DNA of 64,000 nt from Phytophthora quininea. Its lineage: Eukaryota; Oomycota; Peronosporomycetes; Peronosporales; Peronosporaceae. The stretch spans positions 248,001 through 312,000 of the forward strand of contig JAAVTG010000561.1 in NCBI GenBank assembly GCA_011947345.1, in the 5' to 3' direction. Below are positions 53,502 to 64,000 of the stretch, one piece after another. The notes beneath the pieces are model-generated. The model searched no databases. It saw only the letters and a program-made list of their open reading frames with translations, and had not been told where the DNA came from. Each line of letters begins with the position of its first letter. Position 1 is the stretch's first letter. Both the position numbers and the translations under genes were made by a program.

Positions 53502-56500
53502 TCACTGAAGCAGCGTCTTCCACTTCACTAATCGCTCGTCCTTGGGCGTGTCGTCATCGCCCCCGGGCGACATCTGCGTCCAAACGGCATCTATTTCGTC
53601 CTGCTTCTTCCACCAGGCCATCAAAGCGTCTTGGCCATCGTTTGCCTCGAAGCTAGACAGCAACGCATCGAGTACGTCTGCTGCACGACCACTCTCGACG
53701 AGGTGGAGGCAAGCTGAGCTGAGCCACGTCACTGACAGAGCCTGCTCCTTGAACAGCGGCGTCCACAGCTCGCTCAAGTTTACGGCGATCTGCGGGATGT
53801 CGACGCGCAGGTCGTCGTAATCGGCGAGGATTGACTCGAACGCGGCCTCAATGTCGTCAGACGTGATGTGTTCTCTGGTAAAAGCTGCAGCAACAGACTT
53901 GCCACGTCCGTCCGCACGACGCTTTTCGCCTCTAGACTAAACAGCAGCGAGATGTGTACAAAGTGGCGCCAGCGGTCCGGGACAGCGTCGAGTTCGTCGA
54001 TACACTGCACGACCTCGTTGAAATCCTTGACTGAAAGGTACTCTTCCAGTGTGTTCCGCATCTTCCCCGCGATCTCTGGCTCTAATTCATCCTCATCGTC
54101 GCTATCTTCGCCGTTAAAGAACTCTTCGATACCGTTTTCGCGGAGATAGGCCTCCACCTCTGGCTCATTGTCGCGCATCGCTGTCGGTAAGACACTTTCC
54201 GGGGTGATTTCCTCGTCTGTTAGCATGCGAACCACTGTCCTCCCATCGCTCTCTGATTCCAGCACAGACAGCACTTCGGGAATACCAAAGAGGTGAGCTT
54301 GCACTCTACTACATGCGCCAGGGCTTCGGAGATAATCCAAGATAGTCCGAAACAGCCCGCAGCAACTAAGCGTCCAAAATCAACGCCGAGTACTGATGAA
54401 CCAGGGGAGATCGATGCGCATGTCTTCGAGGAACTCCATCACATTCACGAGTGCAGTCTGAATCGAGTTGGCATCCAGCGCTCCGCGCTCGTATAGGCCA
54501 ACCAGCAATTCCACTGCATGTTCCCGCTCGCTCGTCTTGCCTTCTAATGCCGTGTTGATTGCTTGCTCGGCAAACTCGGCGTGGAATGGATCAACTGGCA
54601 GCTCCTGTACGCATGTAGTAGCTTCATCCATATCCAAAATGGATATATACTCCTGGATAATGTTCTTGATGCGGTTTGAATATTGTGCGGGGATAGCTCA
54701 GCGGCACTTGCCTCGTCGTCGTGTTCCGGCTCCTCTTTGCGGGCCACAATGAGGTTGCTACTCTGTTTGGCAAGTTGGGCGCTCGAAATCTGCGTCTTGT
54801 GGCGACGTCGCCGCAAGTCGTCGTGCTGTGCGTTCTTTCCTTGCTGCTGGAGTTTCTGTGCTTCTCGACGAACTTCCTCTAACGTTTGTTGTTGCATTTC
54901 CTGAAAAACGTAAACATAGCGCACCCGTGAGTTGACACAGGTAATATTTTGGTATGACAGCGCACAATCGTACCTTGCGTCGAGGTTCCCACATGTGATC
55001 ACGCGTTTCCAAAATATCCTTCAGCAAAAACCGAGCTCGCGACGGCAGCTTTTGGTCGTCAGACAGCTCCACCATGCGCAGGATGACAATCTTCATAATT
55101 GCCTTCGTTTTCGGTTGATCAAACTTTTTACCGGCCGTGGCCAGCATTTTGCACAGTGCCTCCAAATCTTCTTCCTCAGGGAATCGAACTGCCTCGGCCT
55201 GAAGCTCTTGACCAGCCTCGCCAGGGATCAGCTTCAAGCCCAGCAAGTAAAAGATACAGCCTTGAACAACGGATTGCTAGGGAAATAAGATACATGGTTA
55301 GTGATGTTGTCAATGCGTACAAGTTACATGGTATCAAACCCACCTTAATCATATCAACCTTGAACAACTCGCCGATGAAGCGGATGTTGCCCAGCATCTT
55401 CGCTTTTGTGCGCATTGCAAGCTTGGGATCATAATGTACAAGCACAAAGTCAATGGGAGGATGGGACACACGCAAAAACAACAAAAACACGTACAATCTC
55501 GCGCCTGCGAGGATCAACCTCTTCCTCGTCCTTCTTTTCCTGCTGAGGCCCAGAATGCTTGTTCTGCAAAAAATAAATGCAACAAAGTCGCTTTCAACAA
55601 TTCCATCGAATACCAGAAGACACAAAGCAACAAGCTTACCGTTTTCTCAAACTCGTCCTGGCAGCGCATGACAAGTAGCCTCGTGAAAGTTACGATGTTT
55701 GTAGCTGTTTGACGAGCGAGCTCGGCTAAAGCACGCCAACAAAAATGTAGCATGGCAAAGTTAGTTGTTGACAACCCCATGCAAGCTAAATTGGCCCTAC
55801 CTGACTCATATGGCCCTTCAACTGGCTCGTACTCTCCGAGTTCGCTAATTTTTCGCTCTGCAATATAAGTGAGCATGAGTCAGTCATGCCAAAGTTACAT
55901 GAGGCAATGCACAAGAAACCGTACTCATGTAGTAAAACGACCCCTTCTCCTTCTCGCCAAATGCAACCAAATAATCGCCGCGGCGGAAGAATTTCATGGA
56001 GAAAATCGAAGCTGAAGTAGTAGGAGAGTTAGTTGCTTTGTGATACGCGTAAAATATACAGCATTTCATTATACCGTAATCGCAGGTCGAAGACGCTTTG
56101 CTTTCAGGTGCCTCAATATCCTCGAGGCACGTGTTCGCGCTGTCGACGCCAAACAGCATACGGTAAGCAGTGAAACGCGAACAAGTTCACATAGCATAAC
56201 ATAATACCTGTCGAAAGGGCCAACGAACGATGAGAAGGTCGTCTTGTCAATCGCTGTCCAGTAGAAATTCTTGTATTCGTCAGAAAACAAAACCATTAGT
56301 GGAATTGGATCAGCAGAAAGAGATACGAATACACCTGGAAGATACTTACGCCATTCCCATCATCTACGACGTGAAGGAAGTCCCAAGTTTTCTTGGCCGT
56401 TCGTGTATGAAATTCCTTGCATAAATCAGCGTATACATCCGCGAAATTTGGCTCTTCCAGAGCTTTGTTCATAATAATCGCGATAGTCGAGCTGCACCAC

Positions 56501-58774
56501 ACCACCAAAATGATGTCAGACGATCCAATCCCAGGAATTTGGTTACGAAAGATGAACGAACCTCAAAAGGGCCAAGCTGTTAATGTCGATCGCACAAAGC
56601 TCAGTTGTCAACTTGGCGAACTTCTCTCTCGTAAGCTTGTTGAGCAAGCTCTTGACATGGTTAAGCGTATTGTCAAGCTCGGAAATATTCTTCTCCTTGT
56701 TGGGTTTCCACCGATTCTCAGATACGGTAAGCGGCTCAATTGGGCCATCGTAGAGTGGAGGTGGTGGTGGACGGTTTCCACGACCACCACCTCCACCACG
56801 ACCTCCGCGGCCACCTCCACGACCGCGTCCTTGCCGATCTCTGCGACCACCGCTTTGGTTTTTGGAGATGGGCCCACGATTGTCAGATGCAAATCTATCG
56901 CCCCTGCGAAGACTGCCTCCAATTGACCTACCACTGCCACGTCCTGATGAACGCTTCGAGACAGAACGAGGGTCGCGAATTTGAATTACATCGACGATGT
57001 TCATGTCAGGAAGGTCTGTTGGCTTTGGCAGTGCACAAGCAACTAGTCTGCGCGCACAATAGCTGTTGTCAGTCGTTAAGTTGCAACGCAGCAAATAATT
57101 TGTCAACACAAACCTTCTCAGCTCAGCGAGCGAGTATTGGAGCTTCTTGATACGTGATACAACCTTTCGAGATGGAGCTAGCGATGCTGCTAACGACGAG
57201 TTTAATGGCCTGCGTTGAGGGGCATCGATAGATGCCGCCAAAGAGGATTTCAACGATCTGGTCGGTGAAGGTTCCATCGATGCCGATAACGAAGATTTAA
57301 ACGTCGTAGCGCGTCGAGCAGACTCACGATCTGCGTTCTCTTTGTCCAACTTGGCATAGTACTCTCGGGTTCTCGCGTCCTTATCTGCATTTGCGATACC
57401 TGCAGCTCCACCATCCAGCAGTCCCTTCTTACCGCCCATTGGACTCGATCGCGCCTCATCTTGATCCTCTAAGGAATTCTTTCGATCTAACGGGGCCTTC
57501 ATCATTTGAGCCAAACTGCTCCCGCGCTCCAATTTCCGGGCTTCCATCCTCTCTTTAAGCTTTTCTGCAAGACGTTTGCGTTCGACGTCGTCCACAACAG
57601 GAGCTTCTGGTGTTTTCCCTGATCTTTCGTCTTGAGATGTAGTAGATTTTTGCAGTTTCGGCGAGATAGAATCTCCCAGCGATCCAGTAGTAGGAGAGTT
57701 TCTTCTGAGCGGGCCATCGGGCGTTGTTTCCTCCGTAGATCGAGCATCTTGCGACCGGAACTTCCCAGGAGTTGAGCTAAGTGGAGACGCACCCGAACGA
57801 AGTGAAGACGCCCCGCCATCTAGGGACGATCGGCGCGATGTCGTGTCCTGCCGAGGCGCAAACGAGTGTCCAATGGTTCCTGACGATGGTCTTGCTTTCT
57901 GAACATGCACATCTTGCATACTCTTAGTCGCAGATATCGATCGTGATAACGACGACTTATACGGAATTTGTCCAGACGATCCACCGGACAATCTGCGCGC
58001 AGGTTGCGGTCCGTCGTTTTTGCGATAGTCCCCGGTGTAGCGTTCTTCGCGGTAGCTTCTGTCACTGCGATCAGATCGCTGTGACGAGACGCTGTCTGTG
58101 CTGTTTTTCCGTGTCAACCTGGTCCTGGACACGGATCGTCTGCCGCCGTCTCGATCCACACGCCGATACGTTGGCGACGGGTCTTCGCCTGCCCATTGTC
58201 TCGGTTCCCTGCTATTGGATCGACGCAATGAAGATCCCTGTCCTCGTCCACCACGGTCCTGATTTCGTGGTGCACGATCCTCCTGGTGAATCGATTGCGC
58301 CAAGCTGCTAACAAAGCGCTTGGGCTGCGCTCCCTTCTGTGGAGACGGCGAAGACAATGAGATCACCTTACCTCCTCTAGGAGCAGCAGTCTGCACCTGC
58401 ACGTCTCCTTTCCTAGACGCCGGGCTGCGGCTCCTATGGGGTCGATCTTTTGAAGATCCGTCCTTCTCCACACGCACAAAGCGCTCCGTGCGCTTGCTCT
58501 CCGGTTTGTTCGGAGGTGGAGAGGGCTCCTGTCTCAGTGAAGACTTGAGCGACGACTTGAAAGGTCTCGGAGCGTCTTCCGAGTCGTCCACCACTTGAAC
58601 GGAGCGGTGCGAGCCGCTAGGACTCGTCTTACCGGCGCCTTGAGCCGAGTTATCGCCTACCGAGGTTTGCACACGACGGTAAGTGGTCCTCCCACCGCTA
58701 TTGTTGCGTCGAAGACCGCCTCCTCGTCCCCCACCTGTCCATATTGGTCCATGCGTCAGCTCCAATCCGTACAT
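53502..58774 (-). CDS. eIF4G: Eukaryotic translation initiation factor 4G, MIF4G plus two MA3 domains, many exons, frame breaks
   Basis: Scaffold joining eIF4E, eIF4A and the 40S-bound eIF3. The first exon (58774-57114) encodes a long Arg/Ser-rich region and ends near QYSLAELRR, a plausible eIF4E-binding Y-x4-L site followed after a 66-nt intron by LVACALPKPTDLPDM. An RGG stretch precedes ENRWKPNKEK and the MIF4G domain (LNKLTREKFAKLTTELC, NKALEEPNFADVYADLC, LGNIRFIGELFK, RFLLKDILETRDHMWEPRR). Two MA3 domains follow (IIQEYISILDMDEATTCVQEL near 54640, LEEYLSVKDFNEVVQCIDEL near 54000), with a short acidic C-terminus. Breaks: G4 run 54689-54692, about 54395-54405, about 54350, A4 run 53880-53883 (plus coordinates). 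The exact 5' end is uncertain. Confidence 0.9.
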
Positions 58775-59324
58775 ACCGAGCGCCCTATTGTCCTAGACGC
58801 TGTTGTATCAAGGCTAGTGGCTTCCTACCTCTGCGGTGGCCATCTCCACGTGTCTGTCCATCCATATAATCGTCTGCCAGCGTCGCTGAGCGTCTCTCTG
58901 TAGCTTTGAGCTTGAGCAATTCTGCAGTCTGTGATCCTTCTCCCCAAATCATAACAAACCACACAAGTCTTGGCCTCCAGCAAAAGTCTTGACCGACCAG
59001 TCCTGTCAAGTGCCCAGCATTGGTTCGGAAATGCAATGCAAGACACGGGTGTGGCCGTCTTTCTTGCCCCAATGCACTTCCATGGCAAACGTTTGAACGG
59101 CATGCGCCGCCACGATAAGTTCGAATCCGTGGCAACGCAACCGCACCAGGAGGGTATCAACTCGGCGGGTTCTACGGTTGAGCCAGCGATGCTATTTGCT
59201 GGGAAGTCGTTTGGTCCAGCATCCTGCTCGTCGACGAAGCGCCAGCGGCTCCGGTTGTGAGTGAAGACATTCAACTGAGTGAGGTGTTCGGCGGCCCTCA
59301 CGGTATCGCCTTCTCGGATGTTCA

Positions 59325-59399
59325 GCTTACAGTATCTACGATATCCACCTCGAATGCGGTGGTCTCGCCGACAACGGCGCAGAGCTTGGCGCTCACCAT
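59325..59399 (-). pseudogene. CRN effector N-terminal fragment
   Basis: About 20 residues starting MVSAKLCAVVGETT match the opening of the CRN protein at 60140-61988 ([15 protein letters not shown]), then the frame ends in stops without an LFLAK-type motif. A relic of a second Crinkler gene, on the same strand as the first. Confidence 0.55.
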
Positions 59400-59439
59400 C
59401 ACCTTCTGACTGGAATCCGAGCGCTGAATCCCTCTGCTG

Positions 59440-59652
59440 ACAAAGCCCACGCCATGGTTCAAGCTCTCGAGGATCGACAGGGACTCCAAATTTCACCGCA
59501 TCACTGCCATCCTCGAGTAGCGCAAGTAGTCGTTCTACTGCCCCAGCTTCAGATACTTCATCTCTGTGCATTGTCGCGAACGGCAGCTCTTTCAAGATGG
59601 AGCCCACCGCTGTTAACACCTCAATAGTGGAAGATTTGGAATTCACAGCCAC
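59440..59652 (-). pseudogene. Armadillo-repeat-like fragment
   Basis: The frame from ATG 59652 encodes IEVLTAVGSILKELPF and EVSEAGAVERLLALLEDGSD, which have the helix pattern of armadillo repeats, and is then lost next to the CRN fragment. Whether it is an exon of an otherwise missing gene or a relic is unclear. Confidence 0.35.
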
Positions 59653-60139
59653 GCCAGAAGCTTCTCAACTTTTTGCAGAAGGTAAGGAACATATTTAATT
59701 TTGTTGTAGATTTGGTTGTAATTTTTATTGTTGCTATAAAGGTGACCACCCTATCACCACGTGGAAGGAGCTTCTGCAACTGTACAATTCGTTGGATCGG
59801 TGGCTGCAGGATGTAAGAGCAGTGAGACTGTTGTCGTTGGCATATTCCGACGTCTTGACACTTTCGAGGTTTCTCCCTGAATATCGCCCACCAAATGAAT
59901 GGTACCATAGCCGATTTCATCAATCGTGTACTGCTGGTGTTGCAGCGCACAGACGGCTCTACTTTGAGAAGCCGATATCTTGCATACCTCGCTGTGTGAT
60001 GTAAACGTTGACGTGTCAAGGTGGTCTCTGTTGGTGTCTTCTCGGTCATATCGCGTTCGCGGAATTTAGCTGCTTTTGACTTGTTTAGATGATACCCCGA
60101 AGGATTAGATTCAGAACGCTAACGATGCATGCAAGTGAA
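59653..60139. other. Intergenic between effector remnants
   Basis: No recognisable coding feature. Short frames on both strands only. Confidence 0.35.
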
Positions 60140-61988
60140 TTACTTAGTGGCATCGCTATCTAGCTTCTTCACGATTCGCGCTTCGGCGCTCTTTTCCAAA
60201 AGGGAGGCGATCCTCAACCCGAAACACACGCCATGACAGCGGAGCCCAAGCGCTTGCTTGTTGTTGCTTCATCTGGTTTCTTCAGGTCAGATCCATCGCA
60301 TCGGCGCTATTGTTACCAACACCATTCCAGTTCGGTCAATGCAAAGGCCGGGTAGTAGCGCAGCCCGTCTTGCTCCTCTTTTGCCTCTTTGCTGGACAGC
60401 CAACACGGATCGTTGTGCACTTGGCCACCTCTTCATCGAGTTTGCGCGATGAAACCAGCACGACTCCTTCATATGCCTTCTGGAAAGTACCTGTTAGGTA
60501 GGCGCGGTCTACAAAGTCGGAATACTTGAGATTGACTTGGTTGGAGTCACGGCATGCACAAAAGGAAGCATACCATCACGTCACACGGCCAGGCCGATGT
60601 TTCTTGAAACATCAAAAATCATGTCGGCTGGCTTGTTTGCTGCCTTGGAGGCACGATATCTGTGGCCGAGTTGCTTGGTCCGTTTCCTGAACAACTTTCA
60701 TTTTTCGATGGCCTGCCGTCCATCACCTTCTTCGTCCCTTTGGTTCATCAACTGCGAGTCTTGCTGAGCTACGGCATTTAGCCAAACTTTGAAACTATGA
60801 GGGAATATAACAGGTTTTCCCTAGATGATAACGTATTAATCGCCTGGAAAGCGTCACTGGGGTTCTTGATTTTCGCCTTTTTACAGTGGCCGGGCTTCCC
60901 GGTATCTTCTCGGAGACCCAGAAAAACCGCCAATCTTCCCGTAAGTCTGTAAGTACTGCAACCACTGGTCCTCTAGCGAGCAGGTCCAGAGCGATCAGCT
61001 CTGACAGCGCCTGATAGTCGCAGCTTCATGTAACGTGTCTCTTCACTTCTATCAGCATCTTCACATCAGGCAAGTATTGTAGATCGGATGCGTCGTCCTT
61101 AACGATATCGCTGAGTATAAGCATATCTGTTCTCCCAGAAAGATCAATCTCGCGACCAGGAACTGCCACAGTGAGGATGTTTGTGTCTTTTCCGCGCCAA
61201 CCACGCAAAGCTGCTTCTCCACCAACACATCGCCAATGTTGCGCTTCACGTACTTACGGTAACGTTTTGCGCTGCTGTTCCTCAGTGAGCACGATTTCTT
61301 GGCCGTTCTCAATAACAACTCGCTTCCATTCGTATTTTTTAACCGAATCGTTTCCATTATGGAACTGACCAGCCCGCACAGGATCCACCTCGATGTTCAA
61401 GTCATTGAGTAGCGCATTCCCCTCGGTGGAACCCACCCTTGAGTGAACATACCGCTTGCGCTTAGTCAGCACAGTTTGCGCATGCACTTCGTGCATCTCT
61501 TGGACCAATTGGGCAAACCCGGGAGGAGCTATCGCTGGACCAACAGTGTTTTCTGGAACCTCCACCAGCACATGCAAAGGACCCTCCCCATGGACGGCTT
61601 TCACCCTCTCCGCAGTGGTTCGTTTCTCTTGATCAGCGGACAGCCCCGTATCCTCAAGTGCAGCCCCCGCATTCAGTAGCATGAATCCATCCGTGCTCGT
61701 CTTACCGTCCCTCACCTGGTTCTCTGTCCGCAGCCATTCTAAGTCGGCCAGGTTCTTCTTCGTCAAGTAGAGCTTCAGGTCCTTGGCGTCACATGTGATC
61801 GAAGCCGGGTTCGCCTCCTTAATTGTCTTCTTCAGCGCGAAAACCGACGCATCCTCGTCGATCTCCACCGGGAACGAGGTGGTCTCTCCGACAATGGCGC
61901 AGAAGATCTTGGCGTTCACCACCTCGCTTCCGACCACTTGGCTCCGACCCGGCGAATTCTGGAATGAGCTCTCCGTTGCAGTTTGCAT
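60140..61988 (-). CDS. Crinkler (CRN) family effector, probably broken
   Basis: CRN proteins are modular host-targeted oomycete effectors that can act in the plant nucleus. Seen here: an N-terminal ubiquitin-like LFLAK-type domain ([20 protein letters not shown] as a variant of the LFLAK motif), a DWL-like DLEWLRTEN segment, and the HVLVEVPE junction that ends the conserved part (about 61570). The C-terminal region contains GRTDMLIL and MLIEVKRH, spaced like the D and E-x-K of PD-(D/E)xK nucleases, then [11 protein letters not shown] and WRFFWVSEK, as in other CRN C-termini. The frame is interrupted near 61254 and several times further on, with a final plausible stop at 60140-60142. The usual start position is GTG here; the nearest upstream in-frame ATG is 61988. 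Functional state unknown. Confidence 0.72.
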
Positions 61989-61999
61989 ACAAATAGCAA

Positions 62000-63150
62000 G
62001 TGAAATGTGTTGACCAATCATGTTTCCCGTATTGTATTTATACATCAAGTCACGTGATTTGGAAAGGAAACCTTGTTCGTGATGATGGCTGCATTGCTGC
62101 GAGAGCTCTCTTCCCAAACGTGACCTCAACTATCGCCACCAGTCTCTGCGATGTTCTTGGTGGTGAGCACTACGTAGGTAGTCTTGACGTCGGCGCTTTT
62201 ACGGCGGGAAAGTCAAGTACTTGGGTGACCAGAATCTCGCCAGGGTCATATGTGGTTAGCAGTGCTAACTTAGCACCGTCGACAAGAAGGATGCACCACT
62301 TTTCTATCGCTCGACAGTGTTCGTGACTAACGACGCTTTGCGAATCGCTCTCTCGAGCAGAGAGGGTTTTACAAGCTACGCGCCACGATTGAAGCCATGT
62401 CGACTCTCGTTCCTGAGTACACGTAATATGGGCGAACCCGACGATGGGACTCGGACTCTCCGACCATCATCCTCATCGTCTTGGGCCTGCTTCTCTGCAT
62501 TTTTACTGTGGTACAGGATTGCTACATAATGCGTTATATTCGCGTGCCGACGTGGATCAAGAAAGAGTTGAAGAGGAAGACCGACTTTCGGGGTGACTTT
62601 GATATCTGTTCCAGCGTCCACAGACACCGTCAGCATCGGCGGCACCCTCTACGCGGTCGTGGTCGACTCGCGGAATGGTACGGTGTAGCACTGTCAAAGT
62701 GGAGCTAAATACGACGACAAAATATTGAACGTCTCGATATACGGTGTTGAGGTTACGAATCGCCCACGCTCTTGTGTGCAGCTCCTTATTCACAGGACTT
62801 AGTATAGGCATTGAACAGGAGAGCTTCAGCGGGTGGAATTCTCTCCCGCTTCGCTCCTCCGAGTCCTCAATCTAAGTATTCTAGTGATCCTAAATTACTC
62901 TGACCTTCACATACGGCGGCACAAATGCGGAGGATCAGCCCGGTATTCAGCTCGCCGGAGTCACAGTTTTCGCAGAATCCCGACATGGTCGTGAGGGTGA
63001 CAGATTTCGTTTGCGTAGTAAAGGACGAATTGCAAAGTGGTCCCTTAGCATTTAATCACGTGTTTTTGTTGTTGTCATTAGGCCTATCTCGAACAGCGAA
63101 TCTCCGATTGTGGCAGCTGCTTGCCTTATTTCATAGACCAACAACAATAG
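62000..63150. other. Gene-poor accessory stretch
   Basis: Only short frames, none recognised. It lies between the CRN gene and the gag remnant. Confidence 0.35.
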
Positions 63151-63217
63151 ATGTGTGAATTGATGTCGCAGCAAATTTGCAGTTTCAGCAACAAGTTCTC
63201 TCTCAGCAAGCTCAAAC

Positions 63218-63640
63218 ATGTTTGCCGCAAAGAAAATCGGTGATCCTTCAACATTCACGGACAACGCATCAGAGGACGAAGAGTTGTGGATATTTGATAC
63301 CGAGCCGTACTATGCGCAAAATCGCGAAGAAATGGCTCGCAACTCGTCCGAATTTGTGAACACCATTTTTGACAATCTCGGTACCATCGGCCAGACCTGG
63401 TTCTGCGATTTTAAGCTCTCCTTGGCGACAGCCCAACCAGCAACATGGGATCTGTTCCAAGCCAAACTCCGGGAACGTTTCCGCGACAGAGATTTCGAGC
63501 AGAAGATCCTCACGAAGTTGCACGACTTACGGTCTCCAGGTTCCCAGTAGGAAACCACAACAAGATTCCTACAGTTGCTGCCTCAGCTGGACGAGGAATT
63601 GCCAGAACCTGTCAAATGATGGCTGTATCAGCGTAACTTG
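63218..63640 (+). mobile_element. Ty3/gypsy-type retrotransposon gag remnant
   Basis: The frame from ATG 63218 has the retrotransposon gag core: TWFCDFKLSL, TWDLFQAKLRERFRD and DFEQKILTKLHDLR. A stop at 63548-63550 interrupts it, but the same frame continues with RFLQLLPQLDEELPEP before ending. No protease, reverse transcriptase, integrase or LTRs were found, so this is an isolated decayed piece. Confidence 0.65.
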
Positions 63641-63805
63641 TGAACAAGCACCTTGTGTCATACGCAGCCCGACTTTCGAAATGAGCAGCAAGATGGGTAC
63701 TCATTTCCTGCGAAATTAAATGTTTTTATGATAGATCTATTTACAAAAGATCAAGCATCAACACAGAGTGATGGTCAAATCGCCACCACCAGTCAACCCC
63801 CATAC

Positions 63806-64000
63806 ATGCCTTTGGGCTTGCTAGTGCGCGCGCGAACCTCCGTCCGAAGCATGAGCTCCTCCGCGTCCGCGCTCGCCCAGCAGCTGCAGGGCAAGACGGC
63901 GCCTCCAGGCCACAAGATCATCCGCGAGGGCAATGGCGTCATGATCTTCCCGGCCGAAAACCAGGTCTTCTACAACCCCGTGCAGGTGCTCAACCGCGAC
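63806..64000 (+). CDS. TRMT1: tRNA (guanine-26) dimethyltransferase, N-terminus only, two in-frame starts
   Basis: The visible 65 residues end at the right edge. The block IIREGNGVMIFP, then VFYNPVQVLNRD, is the N-terminal signature of Trm1, which makes m2,2G26 in tRNA. ATG 63851 starts MSSSASALAQQLQ; an in-frame ATG at 63806 adds MPLGLLVRARTSVRS, which has four Arg and no acidic residue, like a mitochondrial presequence. The catalytic domain lies outside the window. Confidence 0.8.
   Translation, partial: MPLGLLVRARTSVRSMSSSASALAQQLQGKTAPPGHKIIREGNGVMIFPAENQVFYNPVQVLNRD

Noticed and set aside
54689..54720. tRNA-like string GGGGATAGCTCAGCGGC on the plus strand
   Set aside because: It resembles a tRNA 5' end and A box, but no anticodon arm or B box follows, and the bases encode the conserved linker and MA3 entry of eIF4G on the other strand.
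58785..59135. 117-codon minus-strand frame upstream of eIF4G
   Set aside because: Composition is Arg-rich low quality, with no motif and no join to the eIF4G first exon.

Overview
This 64-kb window is nuclear DNA from an oomycete, most likely Phytophthora or a close relative in the Peronosporales. The evidence is the dense gene packing, many spliceosomal introns of about 55-110 nt, a Crinkler (CRN) effector gene, an oomycete-type chitin synthase, a soluble class II HMG-CoA reductase and a Ty3/gypsy gag remnant next to the effector. The species cannot be fixed from the sequence alone.

Layout: 0-10 kb carries ALKBH8 (tRNA wobble-uridine modification, runs off the left edge), DCAF11, an equilibrative nucleoside transporter, BUD13 and two tandem fructose-1,6-bisphosphatase genes. 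10-17 kb carries EF-1beta, a tandem trio of cytochrome-P450-reductase-like flavodoxin proteins (only the middle one has the FAD/NADPH module) and a TatD nuclease. 17-32 kb carries PP4 regulatory subunit 3, a SNF5/SMARCB1 protein with added HTH and HMG-box modules, MED22, a hairpin-rich intergenic segment, two V-ATPase c-subunit genes forming a 616-bp near-identical inverted repeat, TMEM260, RUVBL2 and POLD3. 32-47 kb carries SCFD2, class II HMG-CoA reductase, a zinc-motif protein of unknown function, citrate synthase, a 2.4-kb stretch without a recognised gene, and chitin synthase. 47-59 kb carries a small unknown protein, an AVEN homologue, RPS8, PRIM1, a URI-type prefoldin fused to TPRs, a CaaX-tailed FN3 protein and eIF4G. 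59-64 kb is the accessory end: CRN fragment, CRN gene, gag remnant, then the start of TRMT1.

Most genes are unrelated housekeeping neighbours, not operons. Two functional threads are visible: translation (ALKBH8, EF-1beta, RPS8, eIF4G, TRMT1) and the R2TP/prefoldin-like assembly machinery (RUVBL2 and the URI-TPR fusion).

A dominant technical feature is that about twenty conserved genes carry one or more frame breaks. Where the frame arithmetic can be done, nearly all equal one missing base, often in a homopolymer. This looks like uncorrected long-read indel error rather than mass pseudogenisation, so genes below are described as one locus across such breaks. Exon limits were inferred by eye from GT/AG sites and protein-family conservation.
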